Shown piece by piece: positions 1 through 10,506 of a DNA stretch of 64,000 nt; within the stretch, counting starts at the first letter, position 1; each line of letters begins with the position of its first letter. Below the pieces are notes generated by a model, which saw nothing but the letters and a program-made list of their open reading frames with translations, did no database searches and was not told the DNA's origin. The stretch is from Methanocalculus natronophilus (lineage in GTDB: Archaea > Halobacteriota > Methanomicrobia > Methanomicrobiales > Methanocorpusculaceae): contig NZ_JBCEXH010000002.1 in the NCBI RefSeq assembly GCF_038751955.1, positions 248,001 to 312,000 on the forward strand, given 5' to 3'. The translations under genes and the position numbers were made by a program.

Positions 1-387
1 TGTTGCAAGATAGGCAATACCAATCCCAACTGACGCAATAAACGGTGCCATACCATACCCGGCTGCTTCTGCCACCTTCTTCAGAGAACCTTCGCCTTTG
101 AAGAGCATGCTCACAAGATAGAAGACCACAGCTGCGAGTATCCAGAACATAATTCCGGCAATAAAACCACCGACTGCTCCAAAGATTCCAATGACCGCAC
201 CATAGCCTTCCATTCCACCCTCAAACATCGGGGTCATCAGTGAAGACATCTGGTAACCGCCCAGTGCAGAGAGGAGAGCATACACAAAGACGATACCAAG
301 GGGCATACCAAGTGCCGCTTCCTCTTGTGCATGCTCCCTGAAGTACTCATCGGGCCTGAAGAGGATAGTGAGAAGATCTGATCCCAT
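1..387 (-). CDS. Yip1-domain membrane protein (C-terminus beyond window)
   Basis: Reading the minus strand from the ATG at 387 gives 129 codons open to the window edge, so the C-terminus is missing. The protein starts MGSDLLTILFRPDEYFREHA and then shows alternating hydrophobic segments separated by short loops (LGMPLGIVFVYALLSALGG, a Gly-rich AVIGIFGAVGGFIAGIMFW stretch, and VVFYLVSMLFKGEGS). The pattern 'polar amphipathic start, then several membrane helices with a KGEGSLKKVAEAAGYG loop' is typical of archaeal Yip1 family membrane proteins, whose role in archaea is unknown. Family assignment is from pattern recognition only. Confidence 0.7.
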   Translation of the reverse strand, partial: MGSDLLTILFRPDEYFREHAQEEAALGMPLGIVFVYALLSALGGYQMSSLMTPMFEGGMEGYGAVIGIFGAVGGFIAGIMFWILAAVVFYLVSMLFKGEGSLKKVAEAAGYGMAPFIASVGIGIAYLAT

Positions 388-487
388 AACTACGTATTCA
401 CCACCAGCGCCGGAGGCCGGCTACCTGATATTATTTAGTATTGATTCGTTTTATTTGCTGATAAAAATATGGTGCAGCAGACGATAC

Positions 488-498
488 AAAAAAAAAAA
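488..498 (-). terminator. poly-T terminator candidate after the acetolactate decarboxylase gene
   Basis: Eleven consecutive A on the plus strand read as T11 on the minus strand, 75 nt beyond the minus-strand stop at 573. Archaeal termination often needs only such a T tract. The rest of 388-572 holds no recognisable gene; a short GC hairpin (GCCGG/CCGGC, 408-420) lies nearer to the Yip1 start. Confidence 0.5.
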
Positions 499-572
499 GT
501 GTTGCTTCTGGCTTCATGTGGGCTTCTGGATTCACGGTGGCAACGAAGCGGCTTTCATGCTTTTCTGAGAGA

Positions 573-1397
573 TCACCCAACATCCGGCCGCTCCACAACC
601 GCACGTTCATCCGAGAGATCCTGGGTGAGATCTGCAGAAATAAATCCTCCCTCCTCCGGGAGCCGTATCAGGAGGGCGGTTTTTTCATCAAGACCCACGT
701 TTGCGGATTCAAGTGAGAAATCAACGATATGGCCTCCGGTATGCCGGTCATCACTGACAAAGTGGAGGTGGTAATCCGGGACATTCAGCCCTCCCATATA
801 CTCAGGAAGGAGGAACCCGACTGCTGTACCACTGATATCTGTATGTGTTGCCACATACTGATCTGCCAGGGCATCGATGAGACGCGGATACGGCTTCTCC
901 TGGCGGTGGGGTGCACGAAGTGTCACCGACGAGAAGACACCGTCGATACGGATGGCATACATCAGGTTTTCTGACCTGATCACCTCGTTGATATGATCCT
1001 CAAAATCCTGGTATCCTGCGGTTGAAAGATCCGGGACGATGATATCTGCGTCAAAGAAGGTCACCGCAGCAAGCGGTGTTGTGAGATCATCTGGGGCAGT
1101 CACAAGTGATCCATCTGCCCTGGCCTGGTAGACAGTTCCATCCACAAGGATAAGTTCGCCATCCAGGGAATCAAACGTCCCGATCCCGAGATCGCCATAC
1201 CAGATCAGGTCCGAGACCGGCAGAACACCATCATAGACACTCTCAAGGAGTGCGTCGATTGTTGAGACCTGGAAGATGAGATCACCTTCCTCAATACCGG
1301 TATCACTGGAGACTGCTGCAAAAAGTGCAACCCCCCCTGCTCCAATGACAATCCCGATGATGAGGGAGATGATGATGATTTGGATCTTTGTCTGCAT
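573..1397 (-). CDS. Acetolactate decarboxylase, membrane-anchored
   Basis: The 274-residue product matches alpha-acetolactate decarboxylase (AldC/BudA; acetolactate to acetoin plus CO2). The family's zinc ligands are visible as H210, H212 and H223 in YHLHF...DDRHTGGH, with the spacing known from the Brevibacillus enzyme. FQVSTIDALLESVYDG near the start and the Arg-containing RAPHRQEKPYPRL segment (about 161-172) also fit. Unlike cytoplasmic forms it begins with a strongly hydrophobic helix (about residues 7-29), so the catalytic domain is probably outside the membrane, or tethered to it. It stands alone with a poly-T terminator. Acetolactate is an intermediate of branched-chain amino acid synthesis; a fermentative role would be unusual in a methanogen. 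Family call firm, role inferred. Confidence 0.88.
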   Translation of the reverse strand: MQTKIQIIIISLIIGIVIGAGGVALFAAVSSDTGIEEGDLIFQVSTIDALLESVYDGVLPVSDLIWYGDLGIGTFDSLDGELILVDGTVYQARADGSLVTAPDDLTTPLAAVTFFDADIIVPDLSTAGYQDFEDHINEVIRSENLMYAIRIDGVFSSVTLRAPHRQEKPYPRLIDALADQYVATHTDISGTAVGFLLPEYMGGLNVPDYHLHFVSDDRHTGGHIVDFSLESANVGLDEKTALLIRLPEEGGFISADLTQDLSDERAVVERPDVG

Positions 1398-1509
1398 AGC
1401 AGTCTATTTTCTGGTCCGACTATTTTAGCAGATCGCTACCCGGAATAAACATCAGAGAAATTATGATATCATCGAACAAGTACAATTGGATCAGTTTTCG
1501 TGGGGGCAG

Positions 1510-1932
1510 ATGCAGATGTATACAGCCAGGAATTTTCCGGCAGGTATTGAGAATCTTCCTGATGTCATGGGGTTTCTCGACTCAGTGCTTGAGGAGGCAG
1601 ACATTGATGGTGCTCCGGCATTCAATCTCCAGCTGGCAGTTGATGAGGCATTCACCAATATCGCCTCATATGCATATGAGGATGAAGTGGGGAACGTTCA
1701 AATCCGGATTTCTGTCAATGGTGAAGCTGTCGTCGTTTCGCTCATCGATTCCGGAAAACCCTTTGATCCACTGAAGATTGAGCCTCCTGATATCACGCTC
1801 GGTATTGATGAGCGGAAGGTTGGGGGTCTTGGAATCTATCTCATTCGGAAGATGACTGATTCGGTCACCTATGAGCGGAAAGATGGACAGAATATCCTCA
1901 CCATGACAAAAAATCGTGAAGAGAGCATATAA
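1510..1932 (+). CDS. RsbW-like ATP-binding (HATPase) regulatory protein
   Basis: A small stand-alone histidine-kinase-type ATPase domain of the serine/threonine anti-sigma-factor kinase class (HATPase_c_2). The N box reads LAVDEAFTNIASYAYED, followed by a G1 box VSLIDSGKPFDP and a G2 segment RKVGGLGIYLIRKMTDSV. In bacteria such proteins phosphorylate STAS antagonists; archaea lack sigma factors, so the partner is unknown. The frame is open from 1486, but the conserved part begins with QMYTARNFPAGIENLP, so ATG 1510 or 1516 is more likely; a GGGGG at 1502-1506 is well spaced only from 1516. It is divergent from the decarboxylase and ends 3 nt before the convergent CDF gene. Confidence 0.82.
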   Translation: MQMYTARNFPAGIENLPDVMGFLDSVLEEADIDGAPAFNLQLAVDEAFTNIASYAYEDEVGNVQIRISVNGEAVVVSLIDSGKPFDPLKIEPPDITLGIDERKVGGLGIYLIRKMTDSVTYERKDGQNILTMTKNREESI

Positions 1933-1935
1933 TCC

Positions 1936-2883
1936 TCACTCATTCCTTTCGGGACAGATATAAACCCCGCAATCCTCGCATATCTCGTGGCAGGGTTCCA
2001 TATGAATTGTGACATGAACCCGTGGAAACTCGGCTTTGAGTTCCTCTTCCAGTCGATCTGCAAGCTCATGAGCGGTGCTGAGCAGGGAGTCCTGGTTGAA
2101 CATCAGGTGGAATTCGATGAAGCGCTCAGGCCCTGACCGTCTTGTCTTCAGACCATGAAAATTGACATATTCGGAGCAGTAGCCAGTGAGGATTGTCTGT
2201 ATGCGGCGAACCTCCTCTTCAGGAAGCCGGTTGTCAAGGAGATCACCAAGTGATTTTTTGATCAGGCTGATACCGGTTCGAATGATGACAAGACCAACTG
2301 CAAGCGCGATGATTGCATCAAGGAGCAGGATGCCGGTCAGATAGATCAAAAGCAATCCTGCAAAGACACCAACTGAAGTAAAGACATCTGTTCTGAGATG
2401 CCAGGCGTCTGTCTCAAGTGCAATCGACTCAGTCTTCCGTGCGATCTTCATCATCCTCTGGGAGATAATGGTGTTTGCCAGTGCCGATACGCCGACAGCC
2501 ACCATGCCGAGCCCGAGGAGATCAGGATCAAGCGTGCTTTCGCCACGGATGAGAGCACCGGATGCCTCATAGATGATAAAGAGTGCAACAAGTATGATCA
2601 GTGTTGCCTCAATAAGCCCTGAGAGCGACTCGAATTTGCCATGCCCAAATGCGTGCTGATCATCAGGAGGGCGTCCGGATTTTCTGACTGCAAAAAATGC
2701 TATTGAAGATGCGACGATATCGGTTGCAGAATGGACTGCATCCGAGATGATGGCAACTGAACCGGTGATTGTGCCGATTACCAGTTTCAGGATGACAAGA
2801 ATGGTGTTGCTTGCGATTGCTATACCTGCAATCTGCTTCTTCTCGCGTGTGGACGGATCTGCCTGTGGAGGGAGCATGGGCAT
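1936..2883 (-). CDS. Cation diffusion facilitator (zinc-type) transporter
   Basis: The 315-residue protein has the CDF plan: about six membrane helices and a cytosolic C-terminal domain with the LxxRxxG and HxHhEP-like region (HVTIHMEPCHEICEDC). The metal site shows H51-x3-D55 in TM2 (SDAVHSATD) and H-x3-D in TM5 (DAWHLRTD); an HD-HD arrangement is characteristic of zinc-selective members. The protein ends with four cysteines within about 17 residues (C-x3-C-x2-C-x4-C), which may bind or sense metal. It probably exports Zn2+ against a cation gradient. A TATA-like AAATATATGC lies at 2971-2980, about 90 nt upstream. Confidence 0.9.
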   Translation of the reverse strand: MPMLPPQADPSTREKKQIAGIAIASNTILVILKLVIGTITGSVAIISDAVHSATDIVASSIAFFAVRKSGRPPDDQHAFGHGKFESLSGLIEATLIILVALFIIYEASGALIRGESTLDPDLLGLGMVAVGVSALANTIISQRMMKIARKTESIALETDAWHLRTDVFTSVGVFAGLLLIYLTGILLLDAIIALAVGLVIIRTGISLIKKSLGDLLDNRLPEEEVRRIQTILTGYCSEYVNFHGLKTRRSGPERFIEFHLMFNQDSLLSTAHELADRLEEELKAEFPRVHVTIHMEPCHEICEDCGVYICPERNE

Positions 2884-3011
2884 GCTTCCTGATTGGTTAC
2901 ACAGAAGAGAGGAAAAATATTGGTATTGGAGGGGTTAGTCTGATCTGGGATACCAACGCAGAGCACTACAAAATATATGCGATTTTTATTCTATTTTTTG
3001 TGCGTATATCT

Positions 3012-4145
3012 TCACTCCCCCCACAGCCGCTCCACCGCCTCTTCCAGCCGGTCCATCGAGGTTGCGTAGCTCAGCCGCACCCAGCCGGGTGCCCCAAATG
3101 CCGATCCAGGCGTCACCGCAACATGCTTCTCCTCAAGCCACGATGAGGCAGTGGCGACATCATCTCCCCCGACCTCTGCAAACGCATAGAACGCACCATC
3201 AGCCGGAGCAGACCGGTATCCTGCTTTTTGAAGGGATGCCATCATAAACGTTCGCCGTTTCGCAAACTCTTCCCGCATCTCCAGGACACAGGACTGATCA
3301 CCCTTCAGTGCAGCAACCCCACCCCACATCACAAACGTCATCGGGTGGGAGACCGAGTGCTGCTGGATCCGGTTCATGTAACTGATGACCTGCGAGGGGC
3401 CGGCCGCATACCCAAGCCGCCATCCGGTCATTGCATACGCCTTTGAGAACCCGTTTACAGTCACGGTACGCTCTGCCATATCATGAATCGAGGCAAGCGG
3501 GATATGTTCAGCACCATCATAGACAAGTTTCTCATAGATCTCATCTGATAACGCAAGGAGATCGTGATCTGAACAGAGATCCGCAATCATCCCAAGCGAT
3601 GAACGCGTCAGGACCGATCCAGTCGGATTCGATGGCGAGTTCACGATGATCATCCGTGTTGCAGGCGTGATCGCTTCCGCAAGCGACTCCCCCGGCTGGA
3701 ACGTCACCGGATCAAGCGGGTAGTGGACTGCCTGTGCCCCTGCCATCTGCAGGCAGGGTTCATACGAAACCCAGGACGGGTCAAGGATGATCACCTCATC
3801 ACCCGGATTCAGCACCGCCTGGCAGCAGAGCCGGATCGCATCCTTTGCACCGGCAGTCACGATGCAGTCAGCAGGTGATGCAGGAATGCCGTTTTCGGTT
3901 GAGAGTTTATCAGCAACCGCATCCAGCAGTTCGGGGATGCCGCGTGAGGGTGCGTAATGCGTCTCCCCACGCCGGAGGGCATCTATTGCCGCCTCAGTGA
4001 TATGGGGGGGCGTTTCGAAATCCGGCTCACCAATAGAGAGGCTGATGACATCGATCCCGTTTCGTACCATCTCCTTTGCACGATCCGCAATCGCCATTGT
4101 GGCTGATGGTGTTATCGCACCAATAGTATCTGACAGCTGCCTCAT
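3012..4145 (-). CDS. Class I/II PLP aminotransferase (aspartate aminotransferase-like)
   Basis: Fold-type I aminotransferase of 377 residues, the usual length for archaeal aspartate/aromatic enzymes. Visible landmarks are [13 protein letters not shown] (36-49), the [11 protein letters not shown] glycine region, [10 protein letters not shown] (169-177), [12 protein letters not shown] and the PLP-lysine motif [17 protein letters not shown] with K235. The ATG overlaps the ribH stop by 4 nt (ATGA), so it is co-transcribed and probably translationally coupled with the riboflavin genes. The amino donor and acceptor cannot be read from sequence. A second enzyme of the same family lies at 47484-48710. 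Confidence 0.88.
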   Translation of the reverse strand: MRQLSDTIGAITPSATMAIADRAKEMVRNGIDVISLSIGEPDFETPPHITEAAIDALRRGETHYAPSRGIPELLDAVADKLSTENGIPASPADCIVTAGAKDAIRLCCQAVLNPGDEVIILDPSWVSYEPCLQMAGAQAVHYPLDPVTFQPGESLAEAITPATRMIIVNSPSNPTGSVLTRSSLGMIADLCSDHDLLALSDEIYEKLVYDGAEHIPLASIHDMAERTVTVNGFSKAYAMTGWRLGYAAGPSQVISYMNRIQQHSVSHPMTFVMWGGVAALKGDQSCVLEMREEFAKRRTFMMASLQKAGYRSAPADGAFYAFAEVGGDDVATASSWLEEKHVAVTPGSAFGAPGWVRLSYATSMDRLEEAVERLWGE

Positions 4146-4549
4146 GTCAATCGCTGGACAAGCTTGACCGCAGACTCAACCGCTCTCCGGGCATAATCGA
4201 CCCGCTCCTGCGCCTCAAGCCGGGTCATCCCGGGACCCGATATCCCAAGAGCCACTGGTTTCTCAAATTCAAGCGAGAGATCAATGATCTTGCGTGCCGC
4301 ATGCTGGACAACAATCTCGTCATGGCCGGTTGCTCCCTCAATGACACAGGCGATGGTGACAACCGCATCGACATTCCCGTCCTTGAGCATCTTCTTGATA
4401 GCAAGCGGCATATCATATGCACCAGGCACAAATGACCGCTCAATCACGTCAGCCCCAAGGAACTTCGCATGTTCTTCTGCCTCAATCTCCATCATATACG
4501 TGATATCGCGGTTGAATTCCGCAACTACAAATCCAAGTTTTATCGTCAT
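4142..4549 (-). CDS. ribH: 6,7-dimethyl-8-ribityllumazine synthase
   Basis: The 135-residue product condenses 5-amino-6-ribitylaminouracil with dihydroxybutanone phosphate to lumazine, the penultimate riboflavin step. The family signature is clear: [10 protein letters not shown] near the N-terminus, [18 protein letters not shown] in the middle and [15 protein letters not shown] with the catalytic-type His. It sits 15 nt downstream of ribC and overlaps the next aminotransferase gene by 4 nt. The same ribitylaminouracil is a substrate of CofH, encoded 10 kb away, so this block also feeds the deazaflavin branch. Confidence 0.95.
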   Translation of the reverse strand: MTIKLGFVVAEFNRDITYMMEIEAEEHAKFLGADVIERSFVPGAYDMPLAIKKMLKDGNVDAVVTIACVIEGATGHDEIVVQHAARKIIDLSLEFEKPVALGISGPGMTRLEAQERVDYARRAVESAVKLVQRLT

Positions 4550-4564
4550 AGTACCATCTTCTCC

Positions 4565-6153
<1,589 letters not shown>

Positions 6154-6205
6154 CCTGATCGTCCGTACTATAAGAAGATAAACGTCTTAATAGATAGTGA
6201 AGACC

Positions 6206-6595
6206 ATGGTCGACGTAGCTGTCATCGCCGGATCACAATCAGACGAGGCAATCATCCGCAAAGTCTGCGCAACACTCGAAGAATACGGGATCACCTACGA
6301 CCATCAGGTGATATCCGCACACCGTGACCCCGAAAAGCTGGGAGAATACATCAAAGCAAGCGATGCCCGTCTCTTCATTGGAATTGCCGGGATGTCCGCA
6401 GCCCTTCCAGGCGTTATCGCCTCAAAAACCAAAAAGCCGGTTATTGGCGTCCCGGTTTCCGGAAAAGTTATGGGAGGGCTTGATGCTCTCCTCTCAATCG
6501 CCCAGATGCCAAAAGGCGTCCCCGTGGCATGCGTCGCCGTAGATGGCGGCGAAAATGCGGCACACCTTGCCGCGCGGATCCTCGGGATCGCCTGA
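6206..6595 (+). CDS. purE: N5-carboxyaminoimidazole ribonucleotide mutase (PurE)
   Basis: Short PurE protein of purine biosynthesis, interconverting carboxylated AIR forms. The substrate loop reads [11 protein letters not shown] and the catalytic-type segment [38 protein letters not shown] and [37 protein letters not shown] complete the fold. The frame allows GTG at 6197, but ATG 6206 gives the usual [13 protein letters not shown] start and has GTGA 5 nt upstream. purA and other pathway genes are elsewhere in the window, not in this operon. Convergent with thiC, 10 nt apart. Confidence 0.94.
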   Translation: MVDVAVIAGSQSDEAIIRKVCATLEEYGITYDHQVISAHRDPEKLGEYIKASDARLFIGIAGMSAALPGVIASKTKKPVIGVPVSGKVMGGLDALLSIAQMPKGVPVACVAVDGGENAAHLAARILGIA

Positions 6596-6605
6596 TTGGG
6601 TTCCC

Positions 6606-7874
6606 CTACTCTTTTTTCGGGAGGAGATCCGAAACCAGTTTCACAGCACAGATATCCCCGCACATCGAGCAGGTCTCTGTCTCTCCATCACGGTCATGGA
6701 TCGAGCGGGCATACTCCGGAAAGAGGGCTGCCTGGTATTGTGCATCCCAGTCGAGATCACGCCGCGCACGCGCCATAGCCATCTCAACAGGGAACGCGTC
6801 CACGCCGCCACGGCGCGCAATATCACCTGCATGAGCCGCTATCCGTGCAACCCGGGTCCCTTCGATGATATCATCTTCATCAGGAAGCGCAAGGTGCTCT
6901 GCCGGTGAGACCATGCAGAGGAAATCTGCGCCCGCAGATGCGGCAATCGCACCACCGATGGCACCGACGACGTGATCATACCCTGCTGCGATATCGGTGA
7001 CGAGCGGGCCGAGGAGGTAAAGCGGTGCTGAGTCCGTCACCTCTTTGATCACCTTGACATTCCAGGCAACCTCGTGGATCGGGATATGTCCCGGACCCTC
7101 GATCATCCGCTGGACACCCGCCAAACGCGCCTGTTTTGCAAGCCGTCCAAGCGTCAGGTACTCTGTCGCCTTTGCGAGCCGTCCGCTGTCAACCAGGGCG
7201 CCGGGGCGCATCCCGTCACCCAGGCTCAGGGTGACATCTTCTTCGGCAAGGATCTCAAGGAGATAGTCATATTCTGCATACAACGGGTTCTCCTCACCTG
7301 ATTCAACCATCCATGCGACATGGAACACCCCGCCTCGGGAGACGACACCAAGCATCCGGGGATCGGTTCTGAGTGCATGGAGCGCATCATGGTTCACCCC
7401 GCAGTGGAGTGTCATGAAATCCACGCCCTGCCTGCATTGATCCCGGATCACCGAGAAGAGAATATCTGCGGTGAGGTCCTGTGCTGTGCCGGCCCGCCGG
7501 ACAGCCTCATAGATCGGGACTGTCCCAACAGGAGCCGGAAGAGAGAGGATCTCTCGTCTGATCGCTTGCAGATCCCCTGCGGTTGAGAGATCCATCAGCG
7601 CATCTGCTCCCTCCATCAGGGCAGCCCTGGCCTTGATCATCTCAAATTCCGGATCACAGCGGACAGCGGATGTCCCGATATTCACATTCACCTTAACGCG
7701 ACAGCCTTCTCCTATTGCAGAATACCGAATCGTTCTTCGTGGATTGGCAGGAACCACAATACGGCCGTCTGCAATAGCCCCTGCCATACGGTCAGGTGAG
7801 ATGCCTTCAGAAACAGCCAGATCCAGAAGCTCAGGTGGGAGGCCCGATCGGCACTGCCTGACAAGTGAGTGCAT
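6606..7874 (-). CDS. thiC: Phosphomethylpyrimidine synthase (ThiC), short archaeal form
   Basis: Radical-SAM enzyme converting AIR to the thiamine pyrimidine HMP-P. It carries the C-terminal cluster motif CSMCGDICAVK (Cys-x2-Cys-x3-Cys), the metal/substrate segments IPIYEAVRRAG, TLHCGVN, SLGDGMRPG, EGPGHIPIHEV and LGPLVTDIAAGYDHVVGAIGGA. At about 422 residues it is the compact archaeal form without the bacterial N-terminal extension. The frame opens at ATG 7883, but ATG 7874 lies about 25 nt from a TATA-like TAATAAGT on the minus strand, consistent with a leaderless mRNA. No room exists for a TPP riboswitch: the divergent neighbour starts at 7909. Confidence 0.94.
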   Translation of the reverse strand: MHSLVRQCRSGLPPELLDLAVSEGISPDRMAGAIADGRIVVPANPRRTIRYSAIGEGCRVKVNVNIGTSAVRCDPEFEMIKARAALMEGADALMDLSTAGDLQAIRREILSLPAPVGTVPIYEAVRRAGTAQDLTADILFSVIRDQCRQGVDFMTLHCGVNHDALHALRTDPRMLGVVSRGGVFHVAWMVESGEENPLYAEYDYLLEILAEEDVTLSLGDGMRPGALVDSGRLAKATEYLTLGRLAKQARLAGVQRMIEGPGHIPIHEVAWNVKVIKEVTDSAPLYLLGPLVTDIAAGYDHVVGAIGGAIAASAGADFLCMVSPAEHLALPDEDDIIEGTRVARIAAHAGDIARRGGVDAFPVEMAMARARRDLDWDAQYQAALFPEYARSIHDRDGETETCSMCGDICAVKLVSDLLPKKE

Positions 7875-7908
7875 AAATACCATCTGTCTTCAGCACTTAT
7901 TATCCTGC

Positions 7909-8511
7909 ATGCAGATCCAATGGATACCCGGAAGCGGGTGGCAGGCAAACTCCTATCTCTTCGGGGACACTCTCATCGATGCGGGCATCGTCCCCATGGC
8001 AGTCGAGCGGTACCGCGACCAGATCAAGACGATTATCCTGACACACGGCCATTTTGATCATATCGCCCATCTCAGTGAAATCAAGGCAATGACAGGAGCA
8101 GAGGTCTGCATCCACCAGCTTGATGCCGGCGCTCTCCGATCTGATGCCGAAAGCCTCTCCTGCAACTTCGGTGCACGGCCACCCATGGTTGTCCCGGATA
8201 CCATCCTCGCAGACGGCGATTCGGTGGGGGATCTCCGCGTCATACACACCCCCGGCCATACAAGAGGGAGCATCTGCCTCTATCATGAGGAGACACGCGC
8301 ACTTATTTCAGGAGATACCGTCTTCCCGAATGGTTCATTTGGAAGGACAGATTTCCCCGGAGGAAGCACAGCAGATCTCATGAGATCAGTCGAACGTCTT
8401 GCCACATTCGGGATCGAATCCCTCTATCCTGGCCACGAACGGCCGGTCACTGAAGGTGCGGGCAGACATCTCCTGGCAACACAGCAGTATCTCAGATCAT
8501 ACCATGGGTGA
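7909..8511 (+). CDS. MBL-fold hydrolase (glyoxalase II-like)
   Basis: The 200-residue metallo-beta-lactamase-fold protein shows the dinuclear metal motif LTHGHFDHIAHLSEI (HxHxDH), a later His in HTPGHTRGSICLY, the bridging Asp in LISGDTVFPNGSFGRTDFPGG and a C-terminal LYPGHERPVTEGAG. This is the glyoxalase II/persulfide dioxygenase-like group; substrate unknown. The frame is open upstream into the thiC gene, but MQIQWIPGSGWQANSYLF at ATG 7909 matches the family start. Its last 8 nt overlap the next gene, so the two are probably co-translated. Confidence 0.87.
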   Translation: MQIQWIPGSGWQANSYLFGDTLIDAGIVPMAVERYRDQIKTIILTHGHFDHIAHLSEIKAMTGAEVCIHQLDAGALRSDAESLSCNFGARPPMVVPDTILADGDSVGDLRVIHTPGHTRGSICLYHEETRALISGDTVFPNGSFGRTDFPGGSTADLMRSVERLATFGIESLYPGHERPVTEGAGRHLLATQQYLRSYHG

Positions 8512-8989
8512 ACCACCCCGCCCTGAAGGACGGCGTCTTCCCGCACCGTCCCCTTCACCTCCGCACAATAAAGGGGTGTATACGCTTATCCTCAGATCCA
8601 CTGGCAGAGAGGTCCCGGTCGGGAGGCTTGGCAGCATCCATCTGCCGGAAGCATATCTCATCTATGTCGGATCGGCACTCGGGCCGGGGGGGCTTGGCCG
8701 GGTGCAGAGGCATCTGGCTATGCCGGGAAGCGGCAAACGACACCACTGGCATATCGATTATCTCCTCCTGGATGAATCGATTTGGTGTTCTGCAACGATT
8801 ACCGCAACAACAGAAGACCCCTGCGAATGCCTGCTCGCAAACACAATCGGTGGTCAAAATATACCTGGTTTTGGCTGCTCAGACTGTTCCTGCCGATCCC
8901 ACCTCTTTCTCCGGCATGATGACCCGGTTGAATCCATAGAAGCAGCCTTCTCTGCACTTGGCCTTGAGCCCATGATCACAAGGTATTAG
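8504..8989 (+). CDS. DUF123 GIY-YIG-like nuclease-domain protein
   Basis: About 161 residues from ATG 8504. The core matches the DUF123 (COG1833, 'Uri superfamily endonuclease') group, a variant of the GIY-YIG fold: GVYTLILRSTGREVPVGRLGSIHLPEAYLIYVGSALGPGGLGRVQRH, HHWHIDYLLLDE and a Cys-rich C-terminal NIPGFGCSDCSCRSHLF. Members are associated with thermophilic and methanogenic archaea and are presumed nucleic-acid enzymes without a demonstrated role. The start codon lies within the end of the MBL hydrolase gene (8-nt overlap). Confidence 0.8.
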   Translation: MGEPPRPEGRRLPAPSPSPPHNKGVYTLILRSTGREVPVGRLGSIHLPEAYLIYVGSALGPGGLGRVQRHLAMPGSGKRHHWHIDYLLLDESIWCSATITATTEDPCECLLANTIGGQNIPGFGCSDCSCRSHLFLRHDDPVESIEAAFSALGLEPMITRY

Positions 8990-9013
8990 TAAGCGTACGA
9001 GAAGGATACCCCT

Positions 9014-9568
9014 ATGAAGGTTCTTGGGATATCCGGAAGTATGAGAGCACAGGGAAACACTGCCATCCTTGTGCAGGAGATTCTAACCCACGTTGCAGAG
9101 AAAGGTGTTCCGACAGAGTTTCTCACACTCTCGGGAAAAGAGATTAAACCCTGCATCGGGTGCGAGAAATGCAAAGAAGAGAAATGGTGCACCATCAGAA
9201 ACGATGACTGGTCGGGACTGGCAGAGAAGATGATCAAGGCGGATGTCCTCGTCATCGGATCTCCCACCTACTACTTTGATGTCTCCGGGCAGGTGAAGAA
9301 CCTCATTGACCGGACCTATTCACTCTGGCATGACCGCAGACTTGCAGGCAGGAGTGCTGCTGCCATTACTGTCTGTGCAGACAAGGGAGGCGCCCGGGCA
9401 CTTGAGACACTGGAAGCATTCCTGTTAACCCACGAGTTCGGCTACCTCGGCCATATCATCGGGAGGGGGGCAGCAGCTGGTGATATCCGATCCGATACCG
9501 TTGCCATGAGTTCGGCAAAACCGGTTGCTGATCGGATCGTCTCCTACTTTGGAACCCTGGACGACTAA
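9014..9568 (+). CDS. Iron-sulfur flavoprotein (Isf-like NADPH-dependent FMN reductase family)
   Basis: Flavodoxin-like fold of 184 residues beginning MKVLGISGSMRAQGNTAILV, the FMN phosphate loop. A compact cysteine motif C47-x2-C50-x2-C53-x5-C59 (PCIGCEKCKEEKWC) is the hallmark of Methanosarcina-type iron-sulfur flavoprotein, which binds one 4Fe-4S cluster and passes electrons between ferredoxin and FMN. IGSPTYYFDVSGQVKNLIDRTYSLW is the conserved flavin-binding segment. Physiological partners are uncertain; a role in oxygen or peroxide detoxification has been proposed for the family. Confidence 0.88.
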   Translation: MKVLGISGSMRAQGNTAILVQEILTHVAEKGVPTEFLTLSGKEIKPCIGCEKCKEEKWCTIRNDDWSGLAEKMIKADVLVIGSPTYYFDVSGQVKNLIDRTYSLWHDRRLAGRSAAAITVCADKGGARALETLEAFLLTHEFGYLGHIIGRGAAAGDIRSDTVAMSSAKPVADRIVSYFGTLDD

Positions 9569-9588
9569 AAAGTGGAGGGCAGGAGAGA

Positions 9589-9891
9589 ATGGAACACCAG
9601 GTTATCCCCCTCACAACCAGTACCGCAACCGGCTATGCCACAAAGGTAGGGCCGGTTACGCTTGTATTTATCAAAACCGAATCCGGGATGATCGGGTGCG
9701 GTGCCTTTGATATCACGGCACTTGAGCGGTTCGGGGTTCCGGCAGCCACGATGAAATCCAGCGTAAAACCGATGGTAGAGTCTATTGAAGACCTGCTTTT
9801 GGCTTCAGTGCATACTGTGAATCATCCTGGCTATGAACGCGGAATCAGGATCGGAATGCAAGCAAGAGAGGCGCTGGAACTCCTCGGTTGA
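9589..9891 (+). CDS. DUF1805 (YunC-like) protein
   Basis: A 100-residue protein with the DUF1805 signature: VGPVTLVFIKTESGMIGCGAFDITALERFGVPAATM. Structures exist for bacterial YunC but no function is known. It follows the iron-sulfur flavoprotein by about 20 nt in the same direction and is probably in its transcription unit. The conserved Cys in GCGAFD is the most likely functional residue. Confidence 0.78.
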   Translation: MEHQVIPLTTSTATGYATKVGPVTLVFIKTESGMIGCGAFDITALERFGVPAATMKSSVKPMVESIEDLLLASVHTVNHPGYERGIRIGMQAREALELLG

Positions 9892-9930
9892 CTTTTTCTG
9901 ATACGTGTGCGGATGGTAAAAAAATTGGTT

Positions 9931-10506
9931 TCAGAGACCAAGGCCGTCCAGGAAGAGCCGGTGAAGCCGTACGTCGCCTCCCAGTTCCGGATGGAACGAA
10001 AACGCCATATGCAGGCCATGCCTGATGGCAACAATCCCCTGTGGCAGGGATGCAAGCACCTCTGTTCCATACCCGACACGGGTTGCAACCGGTGCCCTGA
10101 TGAAGATCCCATGAAACGGGGTGTCAAGGCCAATACAGTCAACATCAGCCTCAAAAGACTCCTTCTGGCGGCCGAAGGCGTTCCGTTTCACGGTCATGTC
10201 CATGACACCAAGTGGCTCAAAGAGGCTGTCATTCTGCACCTCTGTTCCGAGGAGAACCATACCTGCACAGGTGGCAAAGATCCCGCCTTCATACTGCTGG
10301 AAGGGCTTCTGCATTCCCGCCTTCTGGATCAGCCGCATGATGGTTGTTGATTCACCACCGGGAATTGCAATCCCATCAAAAGAAGGTATATCAGAGGCAT
10401 CCCTGAATATGGAAACAGAGCCTTTATCCTGAAGTGCGCGGCGGAATGCCTCAACATGTTCCAGTACATCGCCCTGGAGGGCAAGAACACCGATATTACC
10501 AGCCAC
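9931..10506 (-). CDS. pdxT: Pyridoxal 5'-phosphate synthase, glutaminase subunit
   Basis: Class I amidotransferase that releases ammonia from glutamine for PdxS. Seen: [18 protein letters not shown], the oxyanion-type PGGESTTI, the nucleophile in [13 protein letters not shown] (C80 counting from the GTG) and the His-Glu pair in [13 protein letters not shown] 10506 gives 191 residues, the family length; it overlaps the end of pdxS by 11 nt, so PdxS and PdxT are coupled in the order pdxS-pdxT. The longer open frame to 10569 would add residues not seen in the family. Confidence 0.93.
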   Translation of the reverse strand: MAGNIGVLALQGDVLEHVEAFRRALQDKGSVSIFRDASDIPSFDGIAIPGGESTTIMRLIQKAGMQKPFQQYEGGIFATCAGMVLLGTEVQNDSLFEPLGVMDMTVKRNAFGRQKESFEADVDCIGLDTPFHGIFIRAPVATRVGYGTEVLASLPQGIVAIRHGLHMAFSFHPELGGDVRLHRLFLDGLGL

